Below the pieces are notes generated by a model. It was not told where the DNA came from, ran no database searches, and worked only from the letters and a program-made list of their open reading frames with translations. A program made the position numbers and the translations under genes. This document shows positions 45,842 to 56,788 of a stretch of DNA of 64,000 bases, in pieces (position 1 is the first letter of the stretch; each line of letters begins with the position of its first letter). The DNA is from Spinacia oleracea (lineage: Eukaryota; Streptophyta; Magnoliopsida; Caryophyllales; Amaranthaceae), in the NCBI RefSeq assembly GCF_020520425.1, contig NC_079491.1:28201449-28265448 (forward strand). The letters are read 5' to 3'.

Positions 45842-47305
45842 TGTGAGGGGGTCGAAAAAGCACGAGGCTAATGCGTGACCTCGTCCCTCGTGGGTGTGAC
45901 GATTCTTTTTATTCAATCAAGTGTAATTGGATTTCCTGTGAGTTTACACCCAATTGACTAGTAATATAGGAGTCGCCATTCAGTTTTTAACGACAATGAG
46001 AAAAACTGACAAAACCCGGTTATCGTGACATAAAGGGAGTGCAATTATGTTTGACCACGACGGCCGTAGGTTCCCTTGTGATCCCTGGTGTGGGGATCTC
46101 TCAACATACACCCGCAAGGTAGAGATTGAGGGTTCGGGGGACTGTAACTACCGAGAGGAGTAATTCGCTCGTCGACAACTCCAGAGGCAGGATATCCTTA
46201 CTAGCTCAGCATAAATAATTGAAGGGACATGCGTTAACTATTAAACTAATCTGAATTGATTTTAGCAATATGCAACATATAATACTAATTCGATCGTGAT
46301 TATCTGATTTAAATAGCATTAAGGGACCTAGCATGATAATCTGATTTCCCAAAAATATTATATTTGTTAGGCGTGATAGAACAATCAGATTAGGTTAGTT
46401 TAACAGTTCATAAAAAGGGCGAGGAAAGCAGTTAAATCATCGAAAAGGGACACATTACGACGCACCCTTGAGAGGTGCGTCACAGTTCTCAGATAACTAA
46501 CCACTTTGACTTTGCTATTTCTCCTTTTTATTTAACGAATCTCAATTATGGGACAGGATACGTTCTGTTCGATTTATGGATCGATTGCGACAGAACGCGT
46601 GAACAATTTCGCAGCGAGAGGCTTAGGCTAAGGGTTGGAGTCAATACTCAGAATATAATTATGTGTTGTGTGTGTGTTCCTTTCACGTCGAATCTAGGGG
46701 TCTATTTATAGGGAAGAGTTCGTGGAAAGATAGAATTGCAGAGTTCTAATCCACAAAGAATTAGGAAAAAACACGAACCCAGGTATTTTCAGCGCCCAGG
46801 CCTGGGCGCCGAAGATTTCGGCGCCCAGAGCCAGGCGTTGAAAATAGGGTCTGGGCTGTTTTCTTTAGTCAGATTCGGATTCCTGAAATCCGTAGAGTTT
46901 GAGATTTAATCGAGTCTTTTAGCGCGTATCAATTTTATGACGGAATGCGTCTGGGCCCGTTACGAACTCTAGGTTCGTTAGGATTTTAATTAATACGTAA
47001 CTCTTATTTCCGAATCCTATTAGGAATAGGATTCTCGCGGTTTTCTATCTCATTTAGGATTTATGTTGGAATGCAACACCTAATTCTGACAGGTTTCTAT
47101 CCTTTATGATTTGCCACTTTTAGAAGCTACCTTTTACGGCAGTTACTATTTTTAGCAGGTTTCCATAAATAGCAGGTTTCGGGTGAAATGAAATGGGGAA
47201 TCGAGATTCGTTTATTTTATAGGAGATGCGTTGTCAAGTGGAGATTTATGTTTTCATCATCGAACCTTTCCCTTTCGGGAACGGGGACAAAAGTAGGTGT
47301 CTACA
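45842..47305 (-). repeat. E2 3' LTR (LTR B)
   Basis: 1464 bp, TG...CA on either strand: plus-strand TGTGAGGGGGTCG to GTGTCTACA. Very similar to LTR D and LTR A. Left flank is CACAC; the matching duplication is not visible because the 5' LTR is interrupted. Confidence 0.9.
46786..46845. repeat. GC double-hairpin module 3
   Basis: TTTCAGCGCCCAGGCCTGGG followed by an inverted half GGCGCCCAGAGCCAGGCGTT; lies in LTR B at the same place as module 2 in LTR A. Confidence 0.85.
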
Positions 47306-47321
47306 GTTAGCCCCCACTTTG
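47306..47321 (-). other. E2 polypurine tract
   Basis: On minus, CAAAGTGGGGGCTAAC directly precedes the LTR start TGTAGACACC, as required for plus-strand priming. E3 has the identical tract at 58289-58304. Confidence 0.85.
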
Positions 47322-47689
47322 ACTGAGTCTTGGAGTAAGACGATGGTCAAAGTATTAGACGGAGTGCGTCACACAAGCCATGGTATACGTGACCTATTTT
47401 GCGAGGGTCTCACGAGCCCCCGAGTGATAACATTTGACTTAAGGGTCATCACTTGAAGTGTCGATATATCCCTCACGTGTCATTGGGATTTGTCAACTGA
47501 TAGTATAGAAACTTCCTCACTTTGTCATTGGAAGGATCTAAAGGTGCGTAGAAACTCCCTCACTTTGTCATTGGGATTAGCTACATATGTTTTCGAAATC
47601 AAAGCTATAAAGTGTAATTGGGCCTGGCCAAGCCCAATCACGAGGTAAAAAATGTTTTTAAAGATTCTCATTTTCAAGGCTAGTTAAAC

Positions 47690-48330
47690 GAGAAAACCCC
47701 CATGTTTTTATAGGACGTAAAACGAAGGAAAATCCAGCACCCTTGTTTTTATAGGACGTAAAACGAAGGAAAATCCAGCACCCTTGTTTTTATAGGACGT
47801 AAAACGAAGGAAAATCCAGCAAAAGTTATCGCTGCAGCGACTAAGGACCTGTGCGGTTTAATGGCGCAGACCCCGCCGGCTAAAGATGGCGAGCCTGTCC
47901 GCTAAGGGTGGACACCCCGTCCGATAGAAGTGGACGAATCTGTTTTTGAAATTTGAAAATAAGGACCTACACGGTTTGTAACGTAGACCCTGCCGGCTAA
48001 AGATGGCGAACCTTGTCCGCTAAGGGTGGACACCCCGTCCGATAGAAGTGGACGAATCAATTTTGAAATTTGTTTTGCTTTTTTGAAAATAAGGACCTAC
48101 GCGGTTTGTGACGTAGACCCCGCCGGCTGAAGATGGCGAGCCTATTTTAATTTTGAAGACTTTATTTTTTCGAAAACTGAGGACCTGCGCGGCTAGTGAC
48201 GCAGACCCCGCCCGCTGAGGGTGGGCGAGCCCTGTCCACTAAGGGTGGACGTCCGTGAATTCGTTTTTTCGATTTGGGAACTCGCGCGGTTGGTGACGCG
48301 ATCTTGCCGACTGAAGATGGGCAAGTTCCT
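47690..48330 (-). repeat. E2 LTR-adjacent tandem repeats
   Basis: Two families. First, a 41-bp unit containing GGACGTAAAACGAAGGAAAA repeats three times (47700-47823). Then four to five degenerate units of about 110-120 bp with CGCGGTTTGTGACGTAGACC and GGTGGACACCCCGTCCGATA phrases fill 47836-48330. Confidence 0.82.
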
Positions 48331-49268
48331 ATTTCTTTGTGATTTCTTTTGAGAATTTCTTTTTATTCAAGAGCGAATTCTTTCGAGGGATGCTCGAATT
48401 TAGTTGTAACCTGAACGTGGGCTGACAACGTGTTCAGACGGATCTTTGTCTTGCGACCTTCTGCTTTCGTGATTTTGAGCTAGTCTTTACGGCTCGACTT
48501 GGTCTTTGATCAGAGGACCGTGCACAAGTGTCAGTGACGTCCTTTCGATGAGGTCGAACCTGTTGTTGTTCTTTTTTGAGATATCCAAACATGATATGGT
48601 GTATGGCGTAGTCCGGGAATGTGATTTTGATCGCGCGCTCCTTGTTGGAGTCTATTTTTTTGCGAGCCCCCAAGCACTGGTGCTCGTTGGTTGTTTTTCG
48701 CATCTTGTAATCATGTTTGGGGTCATGCTCGTATGTGCGAGCGACCTTTTATAGTAGTGTGCCACTTTAGCGAAGCCGTGGAGTGGGACTTTAGTTTTCA
48801 GGCGACATCCGATTTTAGCTTGGCCCGGATTAACCCTTTGACAGACAAACATTTTTTATTTGGAAAACCAATGACTTGACGACACATCCGGTTTCGAAGA
48901 ATGACTATGATGTTTAACTTGTTTTTTTTTTGAAAAGTGTACATAAGCGTATTCTGAGACGAGTCTAAGTTTCGACCAAGTTTTAATGTTATATTTTTTT
49001 TCTCTTGCTTATTTGGGAGCTAAAGGTGCTTTGGGCTTGATCCTACTTGCAATAGGGCCTCGTGTTTAGCAACACGGTCTTAAGTCCTTTCCTGTTCCGT
49101 GTTTTGTGAAATCTGGGCCTTGGGCTGCATTTTCAGCGCCCAAGGCCAGGCGTTAAACATTTCGGCGCCCAGCCGTGGGCGCTGAAAGTCCTTTCCTGGT
49201 AATATTTGACTTTCGGATTTCCTAACACATTTCCGAATGGGATCAGGATGTCATTGGGTGCGTTCAGC
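48331..49268. other. E2 region upstream of the antisense gene
   Basis: No protein. GC module 4 lies at 49130-49188. The stretch 48565-48755 is shared with E3 at 59588-59780. GAGCCCCCAAGCA at 48663 is a purine-tract-like word on the minus strand. Confidence 0.55.
49130..49188. repeat. GC double-hairpin module 4
   Basis: Lies about 140 bp upstream of the antisense gene's TATA box. The halves are TTTCAGCGCCCAAGGCCAGG and TTCGGCGCCCAGCCGTGGGC. Confidence 0.82.
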
Positions 49269-49279
49269 TATATATAGGG
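49269..49279 (+). promoter_or_regulatory. TATA box of the antisense gene
   Basis: CTATATATAGG lies about 85 bp upstream of the ATG at 49361, with a CT-rich leader between. This supports independent transcription opposite to the retroelement. Confidence 0.7.
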
Positions 49280-49360
49280 GCTAGATACGTCCCTATTTTC
49301 TACTACTCTCAAATTCTTTCTTTTCTTTTTGTTGTGCTTTAATTGTTCATTGCTTTTGCC

Positions 49361-51170
49361 ATGTCGATCCCTACTTTCTCACTCCAACGGACTGTTAGGC
49401 GTTGGCTACGGGCCCTTACTCCCACAGAAAAAGCTTTGTTAAAAGAATACCACTTAGAGGCACTCTTAGGCTTACAACAAATTAATATTGATTATAACTT
49501 TCTGCATGCTGCCCTAAGCTTTTGGGACTCCGATCATCATGTTTTTGCCTTTCGGGGCAACGAAATATGTCCTTTGCCCGATGAATTTGCTGCGATCCTT
49601 GGTTATCCTACTAATGCTACTCCTGTTACTCCTGGCACTATTGAAGAGGGTAAAACAACCATAAGGGTTTTCCTAGGGCTAGATGATAACATGTTTGCTG
49701 AAATTGTTGTAGATGACAAGGTTAACTTGGCAAAACTTGTAAAACATCACTTTAGGCCTAGTAAGAATATGACCGAACAGAAATTGAATATTCGAGCCCT
49801 TGTATTTTGCTTGTTGAATCATTATTTTCTATCGAATAACAATGGTGAGTTCGGTGACATAAGGTTGATCCCCTTGATCAGCCAGATGGAAAGTTGTTAT
49901 TCTATTATGCCGTTGGTTGTTGCCGAGACTTTGCTGAGTGCGGATGAGCTGAAGAAGGATGCCAAATCTGAACATTTTAAGGGAAGCCCCCTATTACTGC
50001 AGGTAATCGATTTTTCTTTGCGCGCGTACACGTCCCTTTTGCATATATTTCTTTTCGCCTGGGGCTGAGTTTCAGCGCCCAGGGCTGGGCGCTGGAATTT
50101 TCGGCGCCTGGTCCTGGGCGTTGAAACTGCGCCCCAGGAACCATTTTTTCTTTCTTTTCATTCTTTTGATTCGATCGTACCTGTTTTTGCAGATTTGGCT
50201 TGCGGAACGGCTTAGACTTTTGGAAGCTCCTGCCGATCCTAAACATTATCGCCCTATAGCTTTGGGTAACCGAAAATACTTGCACCAAGGCCAGGACGAG
50301 GCCGAATGGACCTCCTTTTTTACTTATGGCATTTGTTCTATTAAGTGGGTGGTACCATGGTGGGGTTTGACCTCTATGACAGGGGGTTCTGATGTATCGG
50401 TTTATGTTTCTTTGTTGGGGCTATCTCGTCCCATTTATATTTTCCCTTACCGAGTCATGCGTCAATATGGTTTTAGGCAGACTATCCCCTTTTCTGATAC
50501 GGTACCACCTAAGGTAGCGGCCTTTTCACAAACACGGGTCTTAGCGTGGGCTAAGTATTATGATGGTCTCCCGCGTTGGGTCGTAGCTACAAATTGCTTT
50601 GTGGGTCTTTCTGAAAACTACAAGTTGCGGATGAGCTCCGATGACAAAGATGTGAGGACCGAGGCTCGAAATGGGGAGCCGGCTGAGCTTTTGATACCTC
50701 GTATTCGTGTTAAGTATGAGGGTCCTGATTCTGCCAGACCTCGTACCTATAGTATTAAGACTGTGAAAGCTCGTCCTGGTCGAAAGCGAAAGGAAGTTCC
50801 TCCCCATTCCAGTTTCAGGCCTAAAAAGATGCCTAACATGAAGGGGCCTGCTGTTGTTAAAAGAAATGCAAGCTCTCGCGGAGATCGTCGCCGGAACAAT
50901 GTATGGGTTAGGAAGGCTCAGCCGCCTGTAGAAACAGTGGCTAGTCTAGTTGATGATAATAATCCTTCTCCCACCATTGTCTGTGCCCTCGAGGCTGAGC
51001 GGGCTATAACTGAGAATGTTTCTGAAGCCTTGACATCTTTGGAAGTTAGTGTCAAGGAGCCGGTTCTTATGGAGATTGATATTGGGGCAGCGCAGAAGAC
51101 TGTGGGGGTGGATCCTGCGAACATTGCCCTCTACAAGACTTTATTTGATGATCCGGAAGAACTAGAGTAG
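49361..51170 (+). CDS. Antisense extra gene of E2 (plant transposon-type DUF7745-like)
   Basis: Two exons, 49361-50002 and 50193-51170, joined at CAG/GTAATC and TTTGCAG/ATT with phase 0, give an intact 539-residue protein. Residues 1-214 have the pattern of a plant transposon-associated domain (FSLQRTVRRWLRALTPTEKA; PLPDEFAAILGYP), resembling DUF7745. The second exon continues (IWLAERLRLLEAP, FFTYGICSIKWVVPWWGL) and ends in a basic, likely nuclear Lys/Arg tract (about residues 415-460) and an acidic tail. It has its own TATA box and an AATAAA at 51263. GC module 5 lies in the intron. It is antisense to gag-protease. Related to, but not the same as, the mobile-domain gene in copy A. Function unknown. 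Confidence 0.75.
50070..50127. repeat. GC double-hairpin module 5, within the intron
   Basis: Sits in the 190-bp intron of the antisense gene between donor 50003 and acceptor 50192. Halves are TTTCAGCGCCCAGGGCTGGG and TCGGCGCCTGGTCCTGGGCG. Confidence 0.85.
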
Positions 51171-51262
51171 TGTAGTTCTTGCTAGGGTGTAGGTGCCCTT
51201 TATTTATTTCAGTTGTGTTTGTTTTTATTCCTAGCACTTTGTTTTCCTTCTTATTATTTCTC

Positions 51263-51268
51263 AATAAA
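51263..51268 (+). terminator. AATAAA poly-A signal of the antisense gene
   Basis: CTCAATAAAGG 93 bp past the stop codon, followed by T-rich sequence. The E3 sibling has a related CAATAAGGGAC near 62650, though its gene is gone. Confidence 0.6.
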
Positions 51269-52499
51269 GGCGTATTTTTATTTTTCATTTTCATTTATTT
51301 TTGTTTCTCATCTTTTTTATGTATTTTATATGTCTAACACTTTTTGCACAAAGAATTTTTTTTTTTATTTGGACCGAATCCTTGGTAAGGATTGCCTACG
51401 TATCTTGTCAGAATCAGGTCGCGCGTAGTTCTAGCTTTTAGAATAAGTTCTAGTATGCCGGATTTTGATAGATATGCCCTGAGGTGGAAACATATTACTT
51501 GATCGGTCAAATGAGTGAAGTATTATCTTTATTTTCATCTGCCGTTTTTTTTTGCCATAGGTCGCGTAAAATTCGATTAATTTGTATAGTTATATTCTTG
51601 GTAAACCTATTTGGATACGTACTGTACCCCCCAAGGGTTCGTTATTTTTCCGTTGTGTGCAGATAAAATGACGAGCACTTTCGAAAAACTTTTGGCAGGC
51701 AGAGAGTTTCAACGCCCAGGCTGGGGCGTCAGAAATTTCGGCGCCCAGCCCTGGGCGCTGAAAATGACTTGGGCGGTCAATTTTTGACGCTTTGCTTCAC
51801 ATGTTCTTGCGTTTATTTCTATTTCTATTTCTCTTTTTTTTTGTGCCTTGATATTTTGCTCGTATTTAAAGTTAATTTTGAGGCTACTTTGGAGGCTTTT
51901 TTTACTGTTAGCGTGAAATGCATTTTTGTCTGAATCAATTTTTTCTATTCGTGATTCGAAACAGTTTTGAAAATGGGGTTAGGGTGCGGAAGTTATGAAG
52001 ATCTTTGTGTAGGTTTTTGAGGTGTTGTTAGTGAAGGGTATGATGGAATCTATGTTTTATGAATCTGTTTTTTTGGTAACATTTGCATTGTTTTTTATTT
52101 CCTTTGATTTTGGGTTGAATGGATTGGCTCTTATGATGACACTGGTTGGCTTTTTAGGTTTTGGGGATATGAATGGGATAGTGTGGTTTATTTTGTGGGT
52201 TTCGGGAATTGGTTCCCATGGCACTATTTCAAAACCGAGTGGGCTTTGTTTTTTGGGCCTAGAGTGGGCCGCCTCTTTATTTTTGTATATTTGCAAGTAC
52301 ATTTCGTGTTTATTTAGTGTTAGAATAAAAAATTTAGGAGAAATATTACGCCTTTATTGATTCGGAAAGTAAGGAAAACACACTGAAATAAAACTGACCT
52401 ATATTCTAAGCGGCCATAGGACCATCTAAAGTCTCTATTATTTTTTCTATCAATCTAAAGAACTACTAGGCGCTTTTTACTAAAGGTGCTCTATGTGGC
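51269..52499. other. E2 region where pol should be
   Basis: Noncoding apart from chance frames. Includes GGATTGCCTACGTAT near 51388, shared with E3 (62726), and GC module 6. No RT, RNase H or integrase motif on either strand. A hydrophobic chance frame at 52022-52360 is not a gene. Confidence 0.65.
51707..51764. repeat. GC double-hairpin module 6
   Basis: Halves TTTCAACGCCCAGGCTGGGG and TTTCGGCGCCCAGCCCTGGG; E3 has the same at 63067-63125, with the same neighbours. Confidence 0.85.
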
Positions 52500-55466
52500 T
52501 CAAGCCTGGGGTTTAGTCTCATAAAACTTCGGTCCTTCACCGGTACTCATCTTGAATTCCATTCCTTTTGCATTGACCCACTGATATGTCTTCACCCATC
52601 CGTTCTCAACCTCTTCTAGTGTTGATGCAGGAGAGATTAGCCGGGTTGGATCGAAACCTTCATCTTGTAAAGCTAGGGTAGTCATCACAGTCTCGTTCTC
52701 CATAGGCCTCGATTCGTTAAACAATGTCCATAGAGCCTGGTTGTCCAATATTTCAGCTGTTTTAGTCTTGGTGAGGTGGGGTGCCTCATCCAAGGTGTGG
52801 CAGTCATGGAAAATTTCAAATCCGAGTTTTAGCAAGCCATCCTGAACGAAGGGTTCAGGGAAATCACAGCATGGGTGTTCTTCTCCTTCCCGAACGAACA
52901 TCCCGTTAAGGGTCCTTTGATATGGGGGAAGGAGGGTGGTTTGTTTGGCTTTGTTAAGGCGTAGCCTAGATAGGCGGTCAGCAATATCTTCCTCCGTTGG
53001 TTCATAACCTAAGCCAAAGGGAGTAGATTTGTCGGGAAAAGGATGGAATGTGTATTCCTTCTTCCTTATGCCCAATGGGGTTCCTGGGAAATAACCTTGA
53101 GCTAACAGCATTCTAGGGATGACTCGGGATGCATGCGGGTCTAGGAATACTGGATCATAATCTTCGATGAACTGGATTGTTTCTTCCATTTGAAACCCAT
53201 AAAGGTCGTCTGCAGTTTCGGCCGTTCCGACCATAGTACAACTGACGTCGAGAGGAGGGGCGCGGATTTCTAGTATTACCCCGTTATGGTTAAGTTTAAC
53301 CATTTGGTGCAAGGTAGAAGCCACACCTCCTAAGTCATGGAGCCAAGGTCGCCCCAAGAGGAGGTTGAAAGTGGGCTTGATGTCGATTATTTGAAACTCC
53401 GTGGTGCGTGCCACAGGCCCGGTTTGTATGGTAAGGTTGATATTTCCCAATACAGGCCTTCGGGAGTTATCATAAGCTCGTATCCCTTGCGTGGAGGATT
53501 GGAAGTCATCGTTTCCTAGCCCGAAGCAATGGGCGGTTCGCAATGGGCAGACATTAACCGCCGAACCATTATCTACGAGCGCTAGGGGGATGTTTTGTCC
53601 TTTGCATCCAACCACTAGGTAAAGGGCTTTATTGTGAGCACCCCCCTCTTTGGGTAAGTCTTTATCAGTGAAAACTATGGCATTTTCTCCGGCATCTCTC
53701 GTGACATGGCTAACCAATGAGTCAGGTGTGATATCTGTAGGTACTGAGATGAGGTCAAGTGAGCGAATAAGCTTTTCGCGATGTTCCTTTGAAGTACACA
53801 TAAGATCCCAGATGGTAATCTCGACCTTGGTTCTTTTTAGTTGTTTCAGGAGAGGATTTTCAATGACTTCCGCGACGGTGGCGTGCCGTCCATTCTCAGG
53901 AGTTTACCTAATCGGGATGTCGTCCATAGGAGGTGGGTGAATATCCGGTTGGTATATCCTTCCGGATCGGGTGAGGTTGTCGACCTCGGGCTCCTGAAGG
54001 GTGGTGTCAATGAGAGCATACCCGGGACAAGTTTCAGTGAAGAGGTCCTGGCCCGAGACTTGAGATAGGTAAATATCTTCAGCATCATCATTCCACACAC
54101 CGCACACTTCCCTCTCGATTCGATCCATAGGGACCACAGCGAGTGGTGCACCTTGAGGTGTAATATACACCGTGGGGTCGAAATTCTCTGGTTGGTCGAG
54201 AGAGATGTGACAAGAGCCGAGTGGGCTCTTGTTGTTGTTGGGTTTGCCAACGTTAGGGAGAGGTATCACTTCATCCTCTATCATGTCCTGGATCGTATGT
54301 TTTAGATTCCAGCAGTTTTCAGTGTCATGCCCATTTCCTTGATGGAATTTGCAGTAAGTACCTTCGACCCAATATTTGCTTTTGACAGGAGGGTCACGGG
54401 TGGGGCCTATAGGTCTCAACTTTCCTTGATTGGTTAGTATTTCAAAGGCTTATACCAAAGTCGACCCGAGTGGGGCAAACTTTCGGTCTCGGACCCATCT
54501 TCTAGGGTTTCTTCGGGCGGGAGTCTCTTCTACAGCATGGACTTCTTGGGCTTGGGATGTGTTACCCCGATTATAGGTGTTGGTCTTATATGTGGGTTTG
54601 CTCTGTATGGTTTTGGCGAGGTCGTCATCGATCTTTATTCCCACATCATAAACTCTTTTGAAAGTGTCAAGTCCCAGGTACCTAAGGTGTTGTCTGTAAG
54701 CCGGGTCCAGGTTGTCAATAAATTTTTGGACCAATTCTGTTTCGGGAGGCCTATTGATTAGCTGGGCCGCCTGGTCCCTCCATCTAGCAAAGTAGGTTGT
54801 GAAACCCTCATTTTTCTTTTGGAAGAGAACTTCCAGCTCGCGCATGGTGACTTGGAAATCCATGTTCGACGAGTATTGCTTGATGAAGACATTGACAAAG
54901 TCTTCCCAACTGGGGAAGTGCTTAGGGTCCTGGTGATAGTATCATTTGAGCGGCACAGGTTCCAAGGACAAAGGAAAGGCAGGTAAGTACATGGACTTGT
55001 CCACGCCTTTCAAGTTCATGGTATTCACAAAGCTCAGTAGATGATCACGGGGGTTGTCCGTGGCCTTGAACTTTGGTAAGTCAGATGAACTGAACTTTTT
55101 TGGTAGTCTGCCAGGAAAAGGTTCAAGATCGAGGGAGAAGTATTTTCTCCCCATGGTTTGATGTAGGACCATTTTTTCAATCCTCTTCTCGTTATCGAGG
55201 TCATTTTTGGCTTGTGCAGCCGCTAAAGCTTCATTTTCCATTTTCAATTGGCCCATAAGTTGGGTCATTTGGACCATCTGGTCTCGCAAATCTTCGATGG
55301 ACATGTTCGAAGGTGCGAATCGAGGTTGGGGAAGCGGAGATCCTTGAAATGAGGGATGACGAACGGAGCTTGGAGTCACTAAACCTGATGTTGGCGATGT
55401 ATCTTCGAGACGCACTAACCGTTGATTCCCTGATCGGCACCAAGTGGCAGGACCAGTCCTAGGCAT
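52500..55466 (-). pseudogene. Tat-type gag-protease, three in-frame stops
   Basis: One continuous frame of 989 codons, interrupted by TGA near 54941, TAA near 54449 and TAA near 53903, with no frameshift. Gag: a coiled-coil-like N-terminal part (LRDQMVQMTQLMGQLKMENE), then LPKFKATDNPRDHLLSF and the retrotransposon gag core (ELEVLFQKKNEGFTTYFARW), and the Tat-type knuckle YCKFHQGNGHDTENC. Protease: LALVDNGSAVNVCPL with the active-site Asp at DNGSA and GRPWLHDLGGVAS downstream. It ends after FYETKPQA*, where reverse transcriptase would normally follow. First Met-led piece starts at 55466; no in-frame stop separates the domains besides the three noted. Confidence 0.9.
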
Positions 55467-56637
55467 AAGATAAGCTAAAGTTTAGGTTCCCAAAGTTTCA
55501 AGCATTACTTAGTCTAGACTTTTTTTGTCAGTACACTTTTTGTTTTTTTTTTGGTCATTCTTTGGATTTTCGAAACACTTGCCCGTGTGACATTCATAGT
55601 TGTTAGCATGTTCGGTTTTGGTGCCGAGCATTGCCGTCGTAGGAGGCCCAACAACGACACAAAGAGTTATTAATTTTTTCACGAGTCGCTTTTTGAAATC
55701 GAGTGCTTTTCTTACGCCCTCGTAGCAATTCTTTTGATGAACATTTTTTTTTTGCGCTACGTATTTTCCTTTCGCTCGGGCACCGAGGCTGTTGCGCCTG
55801 ACCAGAAGGCCAAGCAGCAACTTCAGCGCCCAGCTAGGGGCGTGAGAAATTCTGGCGCCCAGCCAGGGGCGTTGAAAATGCGTCCCTGGCTGGTTCTCGT
55901 TTTCTGTCTTCTGTTTATGCGACTTCGACTTGCGTTCTTGCCTAATAACGTCCTTTACGCGTAGCAGCGTTTGTGGGATTCGTTACAGGCCATCCCGAGC
56001 GTCGCTTATTTTTGTGGCGATCATTCGGGTTTGCGGAACACGTGTTTCGGTATAACTCTTTGGCAAATTAGTCTATGAATGTTTGGGAAATTTTTAAGGT
56101 CGTTGGTTTTCTAGGATAGTTTGTCACACACAATCACATATTTCGCTACACATAACTACAATACAAACATGGATTTGAAAATTAAATATGCCACGTAGTT
56201 TATGATAGGCTTCTATGGGTAGTTTATCTGCGCCTGGCTTGGTACCGCTTCTATCGTAGATCCAACACATGCCCCGGTCGAGGTAGTGTCTTCAACAGAC
56301 GAATTTCGCTCAAGAGGCCAACCCGCAAGTGCAAGCCAAGGGGGCATGCAGGCGAGAGGGACCTAATGAGCGAGCGATTGGGTTCGGGATAGGTGTACTA
56401 CCTGCACAAGTACCGAGTGGGAAGCATGCGCGGCGTATGCACCCCCCTATTGGCGAAAAAAGGTATCCTTAGTCCCAACTCCCGAGGGAGCCGAGATTCG
56501 TTATGCGGTTCTGCCCGTTCACATTAATATGCTGATTTTCAGGTCGTCCCAACTTGATGGGGAAATAAACGCGGGGTAGGATCGTTTCACCCTTCGGCTA
56601 TTTTGATTACCTACAAGCACGAGTATTTCCTTCACTA
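55467..56637 (-). other. E2 leader between primer site and gag
   Basis: Untranslated leader about 1.2 kb, holding GC module 7 (55821-55879). Packaging signals would lie here but cannot be named. Chance frames only. Confidence 0.6.
55821..55879. repeat. GC double-hairpin module 7
   Basis: Degenerate form: CTTCAGCGCCCAGCTAGGGG and CTGGCGCCCAGCCAGGGGCG. The only copy in the leader. Confidence 0.8.
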
Positions 56638-56655
56638 TCCCCAGTGGAGTCGCCA
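56638..56655 (-). other. E2 primer-binding site
   Basis: On minus TGGCGACTCCACTGGGGA begins one base after the LTR end CCCTCACA. Its complement ends in CCA as a tRNA 3' end must. Tat/Ogre elements commonly use tRNA-Arg; I do not assign the tRNA firmly. It fixes the element's sense strand as minus. Confidence 0.85.
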
Positions 56656-56656
56656 C

Positions 56657-56788
56657 TGTGAGGGGGTCGAAAAAGCACGAGGCTAATGCGTGACCTCGTC
56701 CCTCGTGGGTGTGACGATTCTTTTTATTCAATCAAGTGTAATTGGATTTCCTGTGAGTTTACACCCAATTGACTAGTAATATAGGAGT
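56657..56788 (-). repeat. E2 5' LTR remnant (LTR C, 132 bp)
   Basis: Matches the first 132 bases (plus view) of LTR B, then stops at ATAGGAGT, where a full LTR D begins. Best read as E2's 5' LTR cut by insertion of a sibling. Confidence 0.85.

Larger units (their letters stand above)
45842..56788 (-). mobile_element. Tat-like Ty3/gypsy element E2 (gag-protease only)
   Basis: Sense is minus. In minus order: remnant of the 5' LTR (56788-56657), primer-binding site (56655-56638), leader with a GC module, gag-protease (55466-52500), then no RT, RNase H or integrase, an antisense two-exon gene (49361-51170), LTR-adjacent repeats, purine tract (47321-47306), 3' LTR (47305-45842). Loss of the whole polymerase makes it dependent on a helper. 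The antisense extra gene between pol and the 3' LTR is a layout known from the Tat lineage (Grande, Retand). Confidence 0.85.

Noticed and set aside
49361-51170. E2 antisense gene as the retroelement's own polymerase or envelope
   Set aside because: Opposite strand, contains a GT-AG intron, and lacks RT, RNase H, integrase or envelope features.
52022-52360. 112-residue hydrophobic frame in E2
   Set aside because: Composition reflects T/G-rich noncoding DNA; no homologous frame in E3's matching region and no promoter.
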